Source: a bacterium
GTDB lineage: Bacteria; Joyebacterota; Joyebacteria; Joyebacterales; Joyebacteraceae
DNA length: 64,000 nt
Direction of reading: 5' to 3'
NCBI GenBank assembly: GCA_025774935.1
Contig: JALGZK010000002.1
Coordinates: 124,001-188,000, forward strand
In this document: positions 50,325 through 59,647 of the stretch, piece after piece
How positions within the stretch are numbered: the first letter of the stretch is position 1
How the letters are laid out: every line of letters starts with the position of its first letter
Translations under genes and position numbers: made by a program
Notes under the pieces: generated by a model
Databases searched by the model: none
Told to the model about the DNA's origin: nothing
Seen by the model: the letters and a program-made list of their open reading frames with translations, nothing else

Positions 50325-51737
50325 CTAGTCCGACTCCATCACCTCCAGCGCCGTCACCGCGGACGCGCCGGCGTTCAGCGCGTGGAGCCAGGCGTTCTTG
50401 TACTGAGTGATCGCCCTCTCCTCGAACCCGACCCCCTGCTCGTCCGCCTGGTGGCCGTCCTCGAGCGCGGCGCGCGCCGCTCGAGAGCCGATCAGAGCCG
50501 ACTGGAGGTCGAGGTTCCTGCGCATCGCGACGTCGACCCTCTCGAGGGCCCGCTGGCGGTCGCGCTCGCTGTCGTCGGCATCGTACCCCGCGTCCTCCAT
50601 GTAGTGAGCCTCGAGCGCGTCGGCCGCCTCCCAGACATTGAGCCTCGTCACCTCCACCGCCCGGTCCGCGATGAGGCGGTCGGCGAGCACGAGCCTGTTG
50701 AAGAGACCCTGTATGTGGGCCAGCGCGTCGCCGGAGTAGACACCGCTCGGCGATCCGGCGATGTACGCCGCGAATGCCGAGACGACGAGAAGGTCCTCCT
50801 GGAAGACCTCCCACGTCACGTAGTGCATCCCGGTCCGGGTGTCTACGGAGTCGGAGAAAGTCGAGACAGTCCACTCGACTTTCTGCAGGGCCTCGGAGAG
50901 ATCCCCGAGGGCGTAGCCCGTCGCCAGCACCTGCGGCGCGAGCGCGGCCATGGTCCTCGAGAGCGTCAGCGCCTCCGCGAGCTCCGCCCGCACCTCGTCC
51001 CAGTCCTCGTCCACCCGGTAGCTCTTCCCCGCCTGGATCTTCTGAACGAGTGCGTCGAAGTCAGAGGCGATGCCGTCCACCTCCTGCGCCACCGCCGTGA
51101 TGCGCTCGCTCGTCACCGAGATCGTCCGGGACGCGGCCAGGAGCCTCGCCGTGTCCCCCGACTCGACGGCCTCCCTCGCGGGAGCGATGAGCCCCGCGAG
51201 CTCGTACGCGACCGCGGAGACCCCCGACCCGAGTAACCCGATCGTGCCGACGCGATCCTCAAGCGCCTGGGCGATCTGCATGCTCTCGCCCCACGGCTCC
51301 TCGTGCCACATGACGAACCCGAAGATGGTGTCGCGCTCGGCACTCTGATTCGTCTGGAGCCTCGTGATCCCGTCGATCCCGAAGGTGGCGTCGGCGTTCC
51401 CGATGGCGTCGACCTTCCCCGGGATCCCCGCACCAGCCGCCTCGATCCCGTCGGCGACATCCGCGAGGAGCGCCGCCTGCCCGGTCAGCCTCGTGTCGAG
51501 GAGCGCCCGCGCCTCGGCCGCGAGGCCCTCGGCGAACGCGGTCCTGAGCGCCACGACCGAGTCCGCGAGGTCCGGCGAGAGCGGTATGTCGTAGGAAAGC
51601 GGCTGCCCGTCGGCGGGAGCCGGTGGCACGAGCGTGGACTCCTCCTCCGCGCCCGCGGTCCCGCAGAGGAGCACTGCCGCGATCGCGATCGCGACGAGGG
51701 CTGAGTGCCCTGGACGAGGGTGCTGCTCTCGGTGCAT
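50325..51737 (-). CDS. Secreted helical protein of unknown function
   Basis: 470 residues from ATG 51737 (after GGAGGTGAGC). Signal peptide (SALVAIAIAAVLLCGTAGA), then mostly Ala/Glu/Leu helices: VDAIGNADATFGIDGITRLQ, SERITAVAQEVDGIASDFDA, VDVAMRRNLDLQSALIGSRA. I recognise no domain. Probably a helical-bundle envelope protein. Own promoter at 51840-51868; the next gene (HAD) starts 38 bases after the stop. Confidence 0.75.
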   Translation of the reverse strand: MHREQHPRPGHSALVAIAIAAVLLCGTAGAEEESTLVPPAPADGQPLSYDIPLSPDLADSVVALRTAFAEGLAAEARALLDTRLTGQAALLADVADGIEAAGAGIPGKVDAIGNADATFGIDGITRLQTNQSAERDTIFGFVMWHEEPWGESMQIAQALEDRVGTIGLLGSGVSAVAYELAGLIAPAREAVESGDTARLLAASRTISVTSERITAVAQEVDGIASDFDALVQKIQAGKSYRVDEDWDEVRAELAEALTLSRTMAALAPQVLATGYALGDLSEALQKVEWTVSTFSDSVDTRTGMHYVTWEVFQEDLLVVSAFAAYIAGSPSGVYSGDALAHIQGLFNRLVLADRLIADRAVEVTRLNVWEAADALEAHYMEDAGYDADDSERDRQRALERVDVAMRRNLDLQSALIGSRAARAALEDGHQADEQGVGFEERAITQYKNAWLHALNAGASAVTALEVMESD

Positions 51738-51839
51738 GCTCACCTCCGTTGAGCGGAGACGGGGTCTCGTTCGGGGCCCGGAACGCGTCTCCGGACGCTT
51801 TCGAGGCGGAGACCCCCTGCTGAGCCGTCTGGCCCAGTC

Positions 51840-51868
51840 ATGGTAGCACACATCGCACGGGCCACCAA
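51840..51868 (-). promoter_or_regulatory. Minus-strand promoter of the secreted helical protein
   Basis: TTGGTG (51868-51863), 17-base spacer, TACCAT (51845-51840). Predicted start about 95 bases before ATG 51737. Confidence 0.5.
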
Positions 51869-51894
51869 CACGATGCGGCCCCGCGAGCGCCTGC

Positions 51895-51923
51895 TTGCCC
51901 GCGCTCTCGGGAGGGTGCATAAT
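51895..51923 (+). promoter_or_regulatory. Plus-strand promoter of the transglutaminase operon
   Basis: TTGCCC (51895-51900), 17-base spacer, CATAAT (51918-51923), predicted start near 51930, about 93 bases before ATG 52023. Divergent from the promoter at 51840-51868. Confidence 0.55.
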
Positions 51924-52022
51924 CGATGTCTGTTGTTCGAACGCCACGAGCGCCCCGGTCGTTCGCGCCCCAGCGAGGGAGGCAGCGGCCGGGTTCCCAC
52001 AGGACACAGGAGGAGTCATACC

Positions 52023-53993
52023 ATGAGGATTCTCGGAGCATACCTCGCCGGGCTCTGCGTGCTGCTGGCGGCAGCCACGGCGACGGCCCAACCGCAGGCG
52101 CTCGAGCTCGACGAGGCGCTCGTGCTCCTCGAGACGCTCGGCGAGCCGGAGAGGTTCCCCAGCGCCAATTCGGTCATCGGATTCTCCCACTCGTACGTGG
52201 ACTTCGAGGAGAGCGGCGCGTACGACGAGTACCACCACGTGTTCATCAAGATCCTCACGGACGAGGGCCTGAGGAGGCACGGCGACGAGTCGTTCGTGTT
52301 CAACCGCCGCTACGGCTCGATCGACATCCAGACCGCGCGGGTCGTCAAGCAGGACGGCACCGAGGTGATCGTCGGCGAGGACCTCATTACCGACGGCACC
52401 CCGGCGATGGTGGCGGCGATGGACATCTACGAGTCCGACCTCAGGGAGGTCACCGTAGTCTTCCCGAACCTCGAGGTGGGCGACGCGATCGAGATCCTCG
52501 TACACATGGAGTTCGAGCCGCTCGTCGAGAACGGGTACAACGGCTTCCACATCGTCCAGGACATCTCGCCCGTCGTCGAGACGAGCGTTACGATCGTGGG
52601 CCCCGCGAGCATGCCGCTCAAGCACGCAGTCAAGGGTGGCGAACTCGAGTTCGCCGAGACGGAGGCCGAAGGGAAGCGCACGTACGAGTGGCGCGGTGAG
52701 AACCTCCCGCAGATAGACCCGGAGCCCGCGATGCCGGGGCTGGCGCAGGTGGCGACCAGGATCGTCGTCTCTACGGTCCAGACCTGGGCGGATCTCTCGC
52801 GGTATCTGTGGGCGATGTCCGATGAGAAGTGCGTGGCCGAGGAGACGGTCATCGACCTCGTCGAGGAGATCACCGAGGGCCTCGAGACGAGGGAGGAGAA
52901 GATCCGGGCCATCCACTACTGGATCGCCGAGAACGTTCGCTACCTCGGGATCTCGATGGACAGGGGCGCGTTCCTCGAGCCCCACTTCGCGGCCTACACC
53001 CTCGAGAATGAGTACGGCATCTGCCGCGACAAGGCGGTGCTCATGGTGACCATGTTCGAGGAGATCGGCGTCCCTTCGTGGATCGTCGCAGTGAACGTGA
53101 ACCGCACGACCGACACGGAGGTTCCCACGGTCTTCTTCGAGCACGGGATCGTCGCGATCGAGGGACCCGACGGCGACTACCTCTACATCGACCCGACCCA
53201 GCAGACGAGCCGTGAGATCTACGCGACCTACCTGAGCGACCGCTGGGTCCTGCTCCTGACCGAGGTAGGCTCTGACATCCGCAGGGCGCCGGCCGTGCCG
53301 GCGAGCAGGAACTCCGGGAGAATCGTCGACGCGTCGACGCTCAGGGAGGACGGGAGCATCGGTGGAAGCGTCACGATCACCGGGTCGGGCATGTACGAGG
53401 AGATCCTGAGGACGATCTCGCGACAGGCAGGCAGGGAGCAGATCGAGATGGCGTGGGACGAGGCGGTCCAGGGTCTCTACCCTGGGGCTGCGATGACGCG
53501 GTTCGAGATCACCGACTCCGAGGACCTCTCCGAGCCGATGGCGATCACGGTGGCCTACGACGTCACCGACTACGCTCTCGCCGCCGAGCCGTACCTCCTC
53601 TTCCGCGTCCCGGCCGCGACCGGCAGCTTCGACTTCCTGTCGGACGTCCTGTTCAGTCGTCTCATGGGCCTCGCTTCCAGGGAGTACCCGCTCGCCCTCC
53701 AGGTGACGCTCGGGCTCGAGGAGGAGGCCGAGGTCGCGGTCCCCGCGGACTATGAGCTCACGAGCCTCCCCGACGACGTGGCGTTCGAGGAGGGCGTCAT
53801 AACTCTCGAGATCGACTACGAGTTCGTTCCACCCCCGGCCGAGGGCGGCCACGGAATCGTCAAGTACCGCCACACGTTCGCCATCAATTCGTTCCAGGTC
53901 TCCCCGGAAGACTACCTGTCCCTCAAGGAGGCCGTGCGGCTCGCAGGAAGGTCCGCGCGGGGCGAGGTCATCCTGATGAAGAAGGAGGGCTAG
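52023..53993 (+). CDS. DUF3857/transglutaminase-like protein with intact catalytic triad
   Basis: 656 residues after ACAGGAGGAGTCATACC. Signal peptide (LGAYLAGLCVLLAAATATAQ), beta-rich DUF3857 domain (to about residue 240), then the transglutaminase-like domain: Cys in NEYGICRDKAVLM, His in VFFEHGIVAIEG, Asp in YLYIDPTQQ. The C-terminal DUF2569/3858-like region is beta-rich. Exported, probably acting on peptides or as a binding protein. The next gene starts at the base following its stop. Confidence 0.9.
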   Translation: MRILGAYLAGLCVLLAAATATAQPQALELDEALVLLETLGEPERFPSANSVIGFSHSYVDFEESGAYDEYHHVFIKILTDEGLRRHGDESFVFNRRYGSIDIQTARVVKQDGTEVIVGEDLITDGTPAMVAAMDIYESDLREVTVVFPNLEVGDAIEILVHMEFEPLVENGYNGFHIVQDISPVVETSVTIVGPASMPLKHAVKGGELEFAETEAEGKRTYEWRGENLPQIDPEPAMPGLAQVATRIVVSTVQTWADLSRYLWAMSDEKCVAEETVIDLVEEITEGLETREEKIRAIHYWIAENVRYLGISMDRGAFLEPHFAAYTLENEYGICRDKAVLMVTMFEEIGVPSWIVAVNVNRTTDTEVPTVFFEHGIVAIEGPDGDYLYIDPTQQTSREIYATYLSDRWVLLLTEVGSDIRRAPAVPASRNSGRIVDASTLREDGSIGGSVTITGSGMYEEILRTISRQAGREQIEMAWDEAVQGLYPGAAMTRFEITDSEDLSEPMAITVAYDVTDYALAAEPYLLFRVPAATGSFDFLSDVLFSRLMGLASREYPLALQVTLGLEEEAEVAVPADYELTSLPDDVAFEEGVITLEIDYEFVPPPAEGGHGIVKYRHTFAINSFQVSPEDYLSLKEAVRLAGRSARGEVILMKKEG

Positions 53994-55940
53994 ATGAAGA
54001 GGATCGCCATCATCCTAATCGCGCTGGCCCTCGGCACGGTGGCCGCGGCGGACCAGTGGCGCGACGTGGACATCGAAGACCTCATGAAGGAGATCCCAGG
54101 GTCGGAGGAGCATCCCGACGCGAAGGCGGTCTTCGCGCTCCTCCAGGAGACGATCGACGTCGCCGATGACGGGTCGATCGAGACCCAGAGGAACCTCCTC
54201 GTCAGGATCCTCCGGTTAATCGGCCGGGAGGCGTACGCCAATCAGTCGTTCCTCTACGACAGCGAGGTCGCTGAGATCTCCGTCGAGAAGGCGCAGACCT
54301 TGAGGAAGACGGGCCGCGTAGTCGAGGTCGAGGAGGACGCGATCAACGACATCACGCCGAGCTTCCTCGCGGACGCCGGGATCTACTCGAACGTCCTCGA
54401 GAAGGTCATCTCGTTCCCGGTCGTCGGGGCAGGGTCGACCATGGAGCTCCAGCTCAAGGAGACGAAGGAGCCGGCGAAGGATGGGAGCTTCTCGGGTGTC
54501 GAGTACTTCGGAGGAGAGGACCCGTTCCTGAGGCACGAGATCGCCCTGCGGTTCCCGGATGACGTCGCGGTGGCCACGGAGGCGTCGGACGGGATCGCGG
54601 AGCTGGTCGAGCTCTCCGAGGAGTCGAAGCGCGGCGAGATCACGTGGACGGCGGAGGACATCGAGGCGCTCGTCCCAGAGAGCGACATGCCCCCACGAGC
54701 GCTGCTCCGGCCCCGCGTCCTGTATTCGTCGTACGGGAGCTGGGACGAGGTCGCCGCATTCTTCGCGGGGGAGTTCTTCCCGCACGCCCTGACCGAGGGC
54801 GCGGTCGCGGAGCACGCGGCTCTCGTGACCGTCGACAGGGAGAGCGACAGCGACCGGATGTACGCGTGCTTCATCGACGTGGCGACGAGCATCAGGAACG
54901 TCCACCTGCCGCTCGGACTCGCCGGGTTCGAGCCGAACGACGCCGCGCTCGTCCTGGAGAACAGGTACGGCGACACCCGCGACAAGGCCGTGCTCCTCGT
55001 CAGCATGCTGCGCGCGGCGGGCCTCTCCGCCTACCCCGCCCTCGTCAACGGCGCGGCCGTGCCGCTCGTGGAGACGGTTCCGACGCTGAAGCAGTTCACG
55101 CGCCTGTTCGTGGCGGTGCCGGGCGAGCAGGGCTACACGTTCTTCGATCCGTTCCTCGACGACGTGCGCATGGGGTATCTCCGGTGGGGCCGCGGGAACA
55201 CCGCCCTCGTCGTGAAGGACGACGGCACGGGCGAGCTCGTCGAGATCCCGCCGTTCGCTCCGAACGAGAACCTCGCGCGGAAGACCGTCACGATCTCCCT
55301 CGGGAACGACGGGTCGGCCCACGTAGGCATCTCGACCGATCTGTACGGGTACTTCGACAGGAAGGCAAGGAGCGCGCTCAAGGATGCGACGCCATCGGAG
55401 AAGAAGGACTTCTTCGAGACGAGCGCCAGCGCCCTCTCCCCTGGCGGGACCGACGAGGGCAACGAGATGTCGGACATCCAGGACCTGACGAGGCCCTGCG
55501 TCATCAACCAGGCCGTGACCGCTCCCGACTTCGCTCCCATTCAGGGCGACTTCGCGATCGCCCGCATCCCGGCGGTGCCGTTCGAGTTCACCGAACTCGG
55601 GTCGTACCCGGTGCTCACCGATCGCCAGCTTCCGTTCGAGCTCCCGTGCGAGGCCGCGAGCACGCACGCGACGAAGATCCTGCTACCCCCGGAGTTCGTG
55701 CCGGTGAGAATCCCCGAAGATCTGACGATCGAACTACCGGAGGCGAGCTTCGAGCTCACGTGCATGTACGACGACGACGGGAGCGCGATCCACTGGCGGG
55801 AGACCGTGATCCTGAAGCAGAGGCGTATATCGGTCGACCGGTACGCCGAGTTCAAGGAAGCGTGGGACACGCTCGCGTCCCCGAAGAACAGACTCGTCCT
55901 CCTCAAGAAGCTCTCACCGTTCGCCAGAAGCAGGGAGTAA
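53994..55940 (+). CDS. DUF3857/transglutaminase-like paralogue lacking catalytic Cys and His
   Basis: 648 residues. Signal peptide (IAIILIALALGTVAAADQ). Same architecture as the previous gene but more divergent. The catalytic motif reads NRYGDTRDKAVLL (Thr codon at 54975-54977), so Cys is lost. The His strand reads FTRLFVAVPGE, without His; only the Asp region (FFDPFLDD) remains. A pseudo-transglutaminase that may pair with or scaffold the active one. Start directly abuts the previous stop. Confidence 0.88.
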   Translation: MKRIAIILIALALGTVAAADQWRDVDIEDLMKEIPGSEEHPDAKAVFALLQETIDVADDGSIETQRNLLVRILRLIGREAYANQSFLYDSEVAEISVEKAQTLRKTGRVVEVEEDAINDITPSFLADAGIYSNVLEKVISFPVVGAGSTMELQLKETKEPAKDGSFSGVEYFGGEDPFLRHEIALRFPDDVAVATEASDGIAELVELSEESKRGEITWTAEDIEALVPESDMPPRALLRPRVLYSSYGSWDEVAAFFAGEFFPHALTEGAVAEHAALVTVDRESDSDRMYACFIDVATSIRNVHLPLGLAGFEPNDAALVLENRYGDTRDKAVLLVSMLRAAGLSAYPALVNGAAVPLVETVPTLKQFTRLFVAVPGEQGYTFFDPFLDDVRMGYLRWGRGNTALVVKDDGTGELVEIPPFAPNENLARKTVTISLGNDGSAHVGISTDLYGYFDRKARSALKDATPSEKKDFFETSASALSPGGTDEGNEMSDIQDLTRPCVINQAVTAPDFAPIQGDFAIARIPAVPFEFTELGSYPVLTDRQLPFELPCEAASTHATKILLPPEFVPVRIPEDLTIELPEASFELTCMYDDDGSAIHWRETVILKQRRISVDRYAEFKEAWDTLASPKNRLVLLKKLSPFARSRE

Positions 55941-55943
55941 GGA

Positions 55944-58900
55944 GTGAGGTTCCGCGCACTCGAGGAGATCGCAGGGCGGATCGAGCGCAAGCGCGTTCCG
56001 TTCTCCGACCTCAGGCCGTGGCGGGTCGGACGCATCCTCCTGGTGTCGAGCCTCTACGACTCGTTCACGTTCCAGGAGGACGGGGACCTCGGTGAGATGC
56101 TCTTCGCCGAGTACCAGGAGCTCAACCTCTCGGCCGCCCCGAGGATCATCCGCGTCTCCACCGCCGAGGAAGCCGTCGAGAGGGTCGTGGACGACGACCC
56201 CGACCTCGTGATCACGATGCCGCGCGTCGGCGAGATGGACGTCTTCGAGTTCGGGCGGCAGGTGCGCAACCTCAAGCCCGACCTCCCGGTGGCTCTCCTC
56301 GCCTACGACACCCGCGAGCTGGCGGTTCTCACCTCCAGACAGGACACGAGCAGCGTCGACAGGATCTTCGTCTGGCTGGGAGACGCTCGCGTCTTCCTTG
56401 CGATCATCAAGTGGGCCGAGGACCTCATGAACAGCGCCCACGACGCGCACCTCGCGGGCGTCAAGAGCATCATCCTGATCGAGGACTCGGTCCGGTTCTA
56501 CTCCGCGTATCTTCCGATGCTCTACGCGGAGATCATGGAGCAGACGCAGGCGCTCATGGCCGAGGGCGTCAACCGGATGCAACGGCTGATGCGCATGCGC
56601 GCGCGGCCGAAGATCCTCCTCGCGTCGACGTACGAGAACGCCCGGGAGCTCTACCGCTCGTGCGCCGACCAGGTTCTCGTTGTCATCGTCGACGCGACCT
56701 TCCCGAGAAAGGGCGAGCTCGACCCGTCCGCCGGGCTCGACTTCGCGCGAATGGTGAAGGAGGAGTCTCCGGACACCCCGATCCTGGTGCAGTCGACCGA
56801 CGAGTCGAACGCGGCTGGCGCTCGCGCGGTCGGCGCCGCCTTCTGCAACAAGAGATCCCCAACGCTCCTCCGTGAGGTACGGGAGTTCATGCGCGCCGAG
56901 CTCGGGTTCGGCGACTTCGTCTTCCTCCTGCCCGACGGGACGGAAGTCGGGAGGGCCCGAGATCTCCGCGGGCTCATCGAGGCCATCGGGACCATCCCCG
57001 ACGACTCGCTCGTCCACCACGCGAACCGGAACGATTTCTCGACGTGGCTCATGGCGAGAACCGAGTTCGACCTCGCGAAGGCCCTCCGGCCCCGGAAGCC
57101 GGACGACTTCGGGTCGCCTTCGGGCCTCCGTGAGTACCTGCTCACGGCGGTCACCGAGTACCGGACGCAGTCGCGCGCGGGGCTCGTCGAGGAGTTCTCG
57201 AGCGAGACGTTCGAGTCGGAGGGCGTCTTCGCGAGGATCGGGCCCGGGTCCCTCGGCGGAAAGGGCCGAGGGCTCGCGTTCGTGAATTCGCTCCTGAACG
57301 CGTACGAGATCGAGGACAGGGTGCCGGGCGTGCACATCCGCGTGCCCTCGTCGGCGGTCGTCGCGACCGGCGTCTTCGACCGGTTTATGGAGGACTCGAA
57401 CCTCACGAAGCTCGCGCTCGAGGAGACCGACGACGTGCGGATCAGGGAGGCGTTCCTTGCCGCGTCGCTCCCCAAGGAGACGAAGGACGAGCTCCGGACG
57501 TTCCTCATGAGCGTGAACTACCCACTCGCCGTGCGATCTTCGAGCCTCTTCGAGGACTCGTCGTTCCAGCCGTTCGCAGGGATCTACCAGACGTACATGA
57601 TCCCGAACTGCAGCGAGGACCTCGACGTCCGCCTCGACGAGCTCTGCAGGGCCATCCGCATGGTCTACGCCTCCACCTACTCCACCGACTCGAAGAGCTA
57701 CATCGAGTCGACGCCGAACCGCCTCGAGGAAGAGCGGATGGCCGTGCTCATCCAGCAGGTGGCGGCCCGGCAGCACGGGGTTTACGCGTACCCGAATCTC
57801 GCAGGGGTGGCGCGCTCGTTCAACTACTACCCCGTGAAGGGCACTGACCCGGAGGAGGGCGTGGTGTCGGCGGCACTGGGGCTGGGGCGCATGGTCGTCG
57901 AGGGCGGCCGCACGGTGAGGTTCTCGCCCGCGCAGCCGGGGAAGCTCTTCCAGTTCTCCTCGACCAGGGACTATCTGAACAACGCGCAGCGCGAATTCTA
58001 CGCCCTCGACATGACGGTGTGCGCGCCGGTGCTCTCGGGCGCCGACCTGCCGGACGCCAACATCGTCCTCCTCGACCTCGAGACGGCGGAGAAGCACGGC
58101 ACGCTGGCGCCGGTCGGCTCGGTCTACGTCAGTGAGAACGACCGCGTGTACGACGGCACCGGCCGCAAGGGGGTCAAGCTCGTCACGATGGCCGGGGTCC
58201 TGTCCGGGCTGTACTTCCCCCTCCCGGAGGCGCTCTCGTTTCTCCTCGAGGTCGGGAGGGCGGGGTTCACGAGCGAGGTCGAGATCGAGTTCGCGGTGAA
58301 CCTGAGAGAGGGGGGGGGAACGCGCCTGGGCGACAGCGACGACGACCGAAACGAGCTCGCCTTCCTTCAGATCAGACCTCTCGTCTTCGGAGGCCGGGGT
58401 GAGGACGTCGACCTCGGTGAGGTCAGCCCGAAGGGTGCGATCGTCGTGTCCGGGAGCGCGCTCGGGCACGGCCGGATCGAGGACGTGCGCGACATCATCT
58501 ACGTCCGCCCCGACACGTTCGACCGAAGCAAGACGGCGATAATCGCTGGAGAGATCGACAGATTCAACGGCCGACTGAGGGCCGAGGGGAAGAACTACCT
58601 GCTCATCGGCCCGGGCCGCTGGGGGAGCGCCGATCACTGGCTCGGGATCCCGGTACGCTGGTCGCAGATCTCGGCCGCGCGCTGCATCGTCGAGACCGAG
58701 CTTCCGGACATCAAGGTCGAGCCTTCCCAAGGAACCCACTTCTTCCAGAACCTCACGTCGTTCGGGATCGCCTACCTGACGCTCGGCTCCGAGGACCCGA
58801 GCTCGTACCTCGACCACGAGTGGCTCAACGCGCAGCCGGCGGCCTCGGAGGGCAGCTTCGTCCGCCACGTCGCCCTGCCGGAGCCGCTCGAGATCGTCGT

Positions 58901-58967
58901 GAGCAGCAAGACCTCGTGCGGGGCCATCATGAAGCCCGGCGTGAGCATCGAGAACGCGGGCAGCTAG
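55944..58967 (+). CDS. Receiver-like domains fused to PEP/pyruvate-binding (PPDK-N) domain
   Basis: 1007 residues from GTG 55944 (three bases after the previous stop). Two response-regulator-like domains: about residues 30-160 (ILLVSSLYDSFTFQEDGD, PDLVITMPRVGEMD) and 165-320 (IILIEDSVRFYSAYLPMLY, VIVDATFPRKGELDPS). Then a PEP-synthase/PPDK-type ATP/pyruvate-binding domain: GPGSLGGKGRGLAFVN, LAVRSSSLFEDSSFQPFAGI, LIQQVAARQHGVYAYP, EIEFAVN. The swivelling phospho-His domain (xGGxxxHAA) and the PEP/pyruvate barrel are absent. Probably a regulatory or ATP-grasp-like enzyme. A run of nine Gs occurs at 58310-58318. Confidence 0.9.
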   Translation: MRFRALEEIAGRIERKRVPFSDLRPWRVGRILLVSSLYDSFTFQEDGDLGEMLFAEYQELNLSAAPRIIRVSTAEEAVERVVDDDPDLVITMPRVGEMDVFEFGRQVRNLKPDLPVALLAYDTRELAVLTSRQDTSSVDRIFVWLGDARVFLAIIKWAEDLMNSAHDAHLAGVKSIILIEDSVRFYSAYLPMLYAEIMEQTQALMAEGVNRMQRLMRMRARPKILLASTYENARELYRSCADQVLVVIVDATFPRKGELDPSAGLDFARMVKEESPDTPILVQSTDESNAAGARAVGAAFCNKRSPTLLREVREFMRAELGFGDFVFLLPDGTEVGRARDLRGLIEAIGTIPDDSLVHHANRNDFSTWLMARTEFDLAKALRPRKPDDFGSPSGLREYLLTAVTEYRTQSRAGLVEEFSSETFESEGVFARIGPGSLGGKGRGLAFVNSLLNAYEIEDRVPGVHIRVPSSAVVATGVFDRFMEDSNLTKLALEETDDVRIREAFLAASLPKETKDELRTFLMSVNYPLAVRSSSLFEDSSFQPFAGIYQTYMIPNCSEDLDVRLDELCRAIRMVYASTYSTDSKSYIESTPNRLEEERMAVLIQQVAARQHGVYAYPNLAGVARSFNYYPVKGTDPEEGVVSAALGLGRMVVEGGRTVRFSPAQPGKLFQFSSTRDYLNNAQREFYALDMTVCAPVLSGADLPDANIVLLDLETAEKHGTLAPVGSVYVSENDRVYDGTGRKGVKLVTMAGVLSGLYFPLPEALSFLLEVGRAGFTSEVEIEFAVNLREGGGTRLGDSDDDRNELAFLQIRPLVFGGRGEDVDLGEVSPKGAIVVSGSALGHGRIEDVRDIIYVRPDTFDRSKTAIIAGEIDRFNGRLRAEGKNYLLIGPGRWGSADHWLGIPVRWSQISAARCIVETELPDIKVEPSQGTHFFQNLTSFGIAYLTLGSEDPSSYLDHEWLNAQPAASEGSFVRHVALPEPLEIVVSSKTSCGAIMKPGVSIENAGS

Positions 58968-59027
58968 CCCAGCGGGGAGACCCGCTTCCGGCCACCCTCC
59001 TCCACAAGCCCCCAACAGGACGCACGA

Positions 59028-59052
59028 AGGCCGGCTCCCGCCGGCCTCTTTT
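59028..59052 (+). terminator. Intrinsic terminator of the transglutaminase-PPDK operon
   Basis: AGGCCGGC-TCCC-GCCGGCCT, an 8-bp stem, followed by CTTTT; 61 bases after the stop at 58967. Confidence 0.9.
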
Positions 59053-59074
59053 CATGCAACCACTTCCCGAATCA

Positions 59075-59089
59075 GTTGTCTATTACAAC
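59075..59089 (+). promoter_or_regulatory. Candidate MarR operator
   Basis: GTTGT-CTATT-ACAAC, a perfect 5-5 inverted repeat upstream of the marR start, in a relatively AT-rich patch. Typical in size for MarR dimers; consistent with autoregulation. Confidence 0.55.
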
Positions 59090-59134
59090 GATTGGAAGTC
59101 GCACTCTGCGGCGTCAGACCGCAGGGAGGAGACC

Positions 59135-59647
59135 GTGAGGAAGACCGAAATCAGGGCATTCAGACGCCTGGCGAGGCGGTTCACCCGTGTCACGGGTGGA
59201 CTCTTGGGGGATACCATCTGCTGCTCCGGACTGAGCGTCCCGCAGGCGCACGCGCTCCTCGAGATCGAGGACTCCCCCGGCACGTCGCTGGGTGCGCTCT
59301 CGGAGGCGCTCGCGCTTGACAAGAGCACCGTGAGCCGCACGGTCGACGGGCTCGTGAACCTCCGGCTCGTCGAGCGCGGCAGGGACGCGGCGGACGGACG
59401 ACGTGTGCGGCTGACCCTCACGGGGCCCGGCGCGGCGGCATGCGACGCGATCAACGGGTTGGGCGATCGCGTCGTCGGAAGGGCGTTCGAGCTCATCCCG
59501 GAAGAGAGCCACGGAGCCATCGTGGAGAGCATGCGGCTCCTCGTCGAAGCGAGCGAGATCGCGGACAGGGAGTGCGGAACGGACGACGGGGCCGGGCTCG
59601 CAGCTGACACGCAGAAGGCCCCGCCGGACTTCGAAGGAGACAGATGA
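59135..59647 (+). CDS. MarR-family transcriptional regulator
   Basis: 170 residues from GTG 59135 (after GGGAGGAGACC). Winged HTH: SLGALSEALALDKSTVSRTV, wing ERGRDAADGRRVRLTLTGPG. Two Cys just before it (TICCSGLSVPQAH) could sense thiols or metals. The operon partner is the aspartyl-protease lipoprotein, with overlapping stop and start (ATGATG at 59644-59649). Operator candidate at 59075-59089. Confidence 0.92.
   Translation: MRKTEIRAFRRLARRFTRVTGGLLGDTICCSGLSVPQAHALLEIEDSPGTSLGALSEALALDKSTVSRTVDGLVNLRLVERGRDAADGRRVRLTLTGPGAAACDAINGLGDRVVGRAFELIPEESHGAIVESMRLLVEASEIADRECGTDDGAGLAADTQKAPPDFEGDR

Noticed and set aside
50325-53873. Very long minus-strand open frame (about 1180 codons) across the 51737-52023 promoter region
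   Set aside because: Its right part is antisense to the transglutaminase gene and is rich in Arg/Asp/Val typical of GC-rich shadow frames; the true gene starts at 51737 with a ribosome site and signal peptide.
55914-59015. Minus-strand open frame of about 1030 codons opposite the receiver-PPDK gene
   Set aside because: No family motifs, biased Arg/Glu/Leu composition, entirely antisense to a gene with clear domains.
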